Source: JBFEUI01 sp041547565
Lineage (GTDB): Bacteria > Pseudomonadota > Gammaproteobacteria > Thiohalomonadales > Thiohalomonadaceae
Direction of reading: 5' to 3'
NCBI GenBank assembly: GCA_041547565.1
Contig: JBFEUI010000064.1
Span: forward strand, 1-15,089
DNA: 15,089 nt
A model generated the notes under the pieces. That model searched no databases, was not told the origin of the DNA, and was given only the letters and a program-made list of their open reading frames with translations. The position numbers were made by a program, and so were the translations under genes. Below are positions 14,301 through 15,089 of this stretch, in pieces (positions within the stretch are counted from its first letter, which is position 1; each line of letters begins with the position of its first letter).

Positions 14301-15026
14301 TCGGGCCAGACCCCCCGTCCGCTGTTCACCACCGCCAATGATCAGCCGATCACGGTCGAGCCAGCCATCGTCAAGAACAAGTCGGTCAGCGACGCCTCAA
14401 ACAACCAGCCCAATGTACTGGTGCTGTTCGGTACCGGGCAGTACTTCGCCGACGGCGATAACACCAGCACCGCCACCCAGAGCTTCTACGGTGTCTGGGA
14501 CGACAGCAGTGTTGGCCTGACCCAGGGCGACCTGCTCGAGCAGACCGTGACCAACAGCGGCAACATCCGCATCAACACCGATCACGACATCGATTACAGC
14601 TCGCACCACGGCTGGTTCTTCGACCTGCCGGACAGCGGCGAGCGCGTCGTCAGCGGTGCGGTGGTGCGCGGCGACCTGGTCTACTTCAACACCAGCGTCC
14701 CCTCCGACTCGCCCTGCAGCGGCGGTGGCTACGGTTGGCTGATGGGTGTCGCGATCGAAAACGGCGGCTATCCGGATGATGCGATATACGACATCAACGG
14801 CGACGGCATTGTCGATACCGATGACCTGGTCACCTGGGGTGGCGAGGATGTGGCACCCACGGGCGAAAAATTCGACCACGGTCTGCCTACCGCGCCCTCA
14901 TTCCTCGGCGACCACCAGTACACGCCGGGTTCGCAGACCAGCGGTGGCGCGGATATCGATGTGCGCGAGGTGCAGAACCTGGGCGGCCACGGCACCGGTC
15001 GCCTGTCATGGGAAGAACTGATGTAA
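11394..15026 (+). CDS. pilY1: Type IV pilus tip adhesin/biogenesis factor PilY1
   Basis: This is a 1210-residue exported protein. A signal peptide (about 1-29, cut near LQA-EP) is followed by a von Willebrand A-like domain with MIDAS motif DDSGS (54-58), the DTPLRSRL and ILMSDGYWNG segments, and, after about residue 500, the PilC/PilY1 beta-propeller. The propeller holds the calcium loop D932-L-D-R-D-Y-I-A-D940 followed by RVYAGDLKGNVWVFD, the family's best-conserved stretch. Further EF-hand-like loops lie at 198-209 (DSDGDGVVDPED), about 790-798 (DYDGNGSKE) and 1133-1144 (DINGDGIVDTDD). RGD occurs at 635-637 and 1092-1094. The frame opens at 11355, but the ATG at 11394 has AGGAAAAG upstream and gives a clean signal peptide. 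It acts at the pilus tip in adhesion, surface sensing and control of retraction. Confidence 0.95.
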   Translation: MNTHNAPLGRTYLLAAGLSLGLASLTLQAEPGPIADSPLFLGTNVQPNVFMMLDDSGSMDWGLMTPESDGIVWLGGLPYWYAQPAPDNANFFVVASEEAVNALLAPATDTLGVWRTWYAGYNHVYYNPAINYTPAKGEDNAGNAFGDSTPTAARYNPYDAAVGTLDLTATTSYSTDYPGLGGFTVSNFYPARYYTWTDSDGDGVVDPEDAHSLVEIKPANAPFAGGVNRSDCANPLSCTYNEEIQNFANWFTYYRKRELTAKRALSEVINESIDRVGLGSINSQYTWTDIANMNDVTTPVDAQAVADKETLLANLHAGDSLGDTPLRSRLQDVGKYYDGNYPGHSSPILDAADGGICQQNFTILMSDGYWNGADPTAIGNADGNNDTDYDGGSYADSVSNTLADVAMHYYEDDLDGMSNEVPTNDDLDDRNPGQHMVTYTVAFGLNGTLTDNPDSFTDAFAWPDPTAGDPQKIDDMRHAAWNGRGKFLSAQDPSELIDAMQTSINDIATRGRGAAAAVAFNSNTLGTDSAVYLALFNSIDWSGDLLAYDLDPRDGSISANHTWSAADELDDRSNSNVINSRLILTHDGSTGVSFEWDNLSASQILDMCYGTACDGDSSPTPATDDEAVARLNFIRGDRSNEGGSGSFDFRERGSRLGDIVHSTPVYVGKPNLSWPDGNPDDASDPWPSGDDAYSIYKSYSKDGETVTRPDGTSDTYYGMRDRDPVIYTGANDGMLHGFSADDGDEVIAYIPAALFNSTASDEGLHYLSSPNYNHKYYVDLEPTVSDIYIDYDGNGSKEWQTILVGGQRAGGRGLFALNVTDPDNFSSALADIQSTVIGEFTHPDLGYTFSKPQIVLLNNERWGIVFGNGYNDTGSGEAKLFIVFLDPDLSDGTWDEGTDYILLTTGVGSIANSDCNDASSDCNGLSTPAVIDLDRDYIADRVYAGDLKGNVWVFDISNSSPAQWDSAYKSGQTPRPLFTTANDQPITVEPAIVKNKSVSDASNNQPNVLVLFGTGQYFADGDNTSTATQSFYGVWDDSSVGLTQGDLLEQTVTNSGNIRINTDHDIDYSSHHGWFFDLPDSGERVVSGAVVRGDLVYFNTSVPSDSPCSGGGYGWLMGVAIENGGYPDDAIYDINGDGIVDTDDLVTWGGEDVAPTGEKFDHGLPTAPSFLGDHQYTPGSQTSGGADIDVREVQNLGGHGTGRLSWEELM

Positions 15027-15076
15027 AGGGTATTCAGGCAAATAATCTATCTGGAGAATTGCACAGGATTCAATCT

Positions 15077-15089
15077 ATGAATATGAAAC
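15077..15089 (+). CDS. First codons of the next pil operon gene (partial, likely PilE-like minor pilin)
   Basis: Fifty bases after the pilY1 stop there are two in-frame ATG codons (15077 and 15083) reading MNMK before the window ends. AGGA lies about nine bases before the first ATG and GGAGA further upstream. In gammaproteobacterial minor-pilin operons a pilE-type gene usually follows pilY1, and a short basic leader beginning MNMK would fit, but the four visible codons cannot prove it. Confidence 0.4.

Noticed and set aside
1..15089. CRISPR array, insertion sequence, prophage or toxin-antitoxin pair
   Set aside because: No regularly spaced repeats, transposase, integrase or phage-like proteins are visible on either strand, and the small open frames are shadows of larger genes.

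Overview
The window looks like chromosome from a GC-rich gammaproteobacterium, possibly a Chromatiales- or Ectothiorhodospiraceae-like sulfur or marine lineage. The evidence is the minor-pilin operon order (fimT/U, pilV, pilW, pilX, pilY1), a thrW-like tRNA-Thr, a membrane-anchored retropepsin-like protease and the codon style. The genus is an inference from style, not from a search. I see no phage, transposase, plasmid, CRISPR or rRNA signal.

Layout. Positions 1-1175 (minus) hold two tandem, translationally coupled DUF1538 membrane proteins, the second cut by the left edge. Diverging from them at 1261 is a membrane-anchored clan AA aspartic protease. After a gap with a 77-bp imperfect palindrome comes a Na+/alanine (AGCS) symporter (1973-3319). 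Next are a small cytoplasmic FKBP-type prolyl isomerase (3432-3776) and nadC (3781-4632), four bases apart. Convergent with nadC is an AAA+ ATPase with an N-terminal winged-helix-like region (4672-6048, minus). A palindrome-rich gap follows, then an orphan one-TM protein (GTG start, 6235 or 6274, to 6798). The minus-strand group thiO, cysteine-free Fur-family regulator and tRNA-Thr(CGT) occupies 8551 down to 6873.

From 8754 to the right edge lies the type IV pilus minor-pilin/adhesin operon: fimT-like, pilV, pilW, pilX and pilY1 (1210 aa), with the first bases of one more gene, expected to be pilE-like. These proteins are expected to form the priming tip complex of the pilus, with PilY1 as the calcium-dependent tip adhesin/mechanosensor. 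Notably, PilX as well as PilY1 carries canonical EF-hand-type loops.

Nothing here is a clear new multi-gene system. The parts least explained by known biology are the AAA+ ATPase, the orphan TM protein and shared palindromic spacer between them, the DUF1538 pair, the Cys-free Fur paralogue with its upstream palindrome, and the extra calcium loops in the pilus tip proteins.
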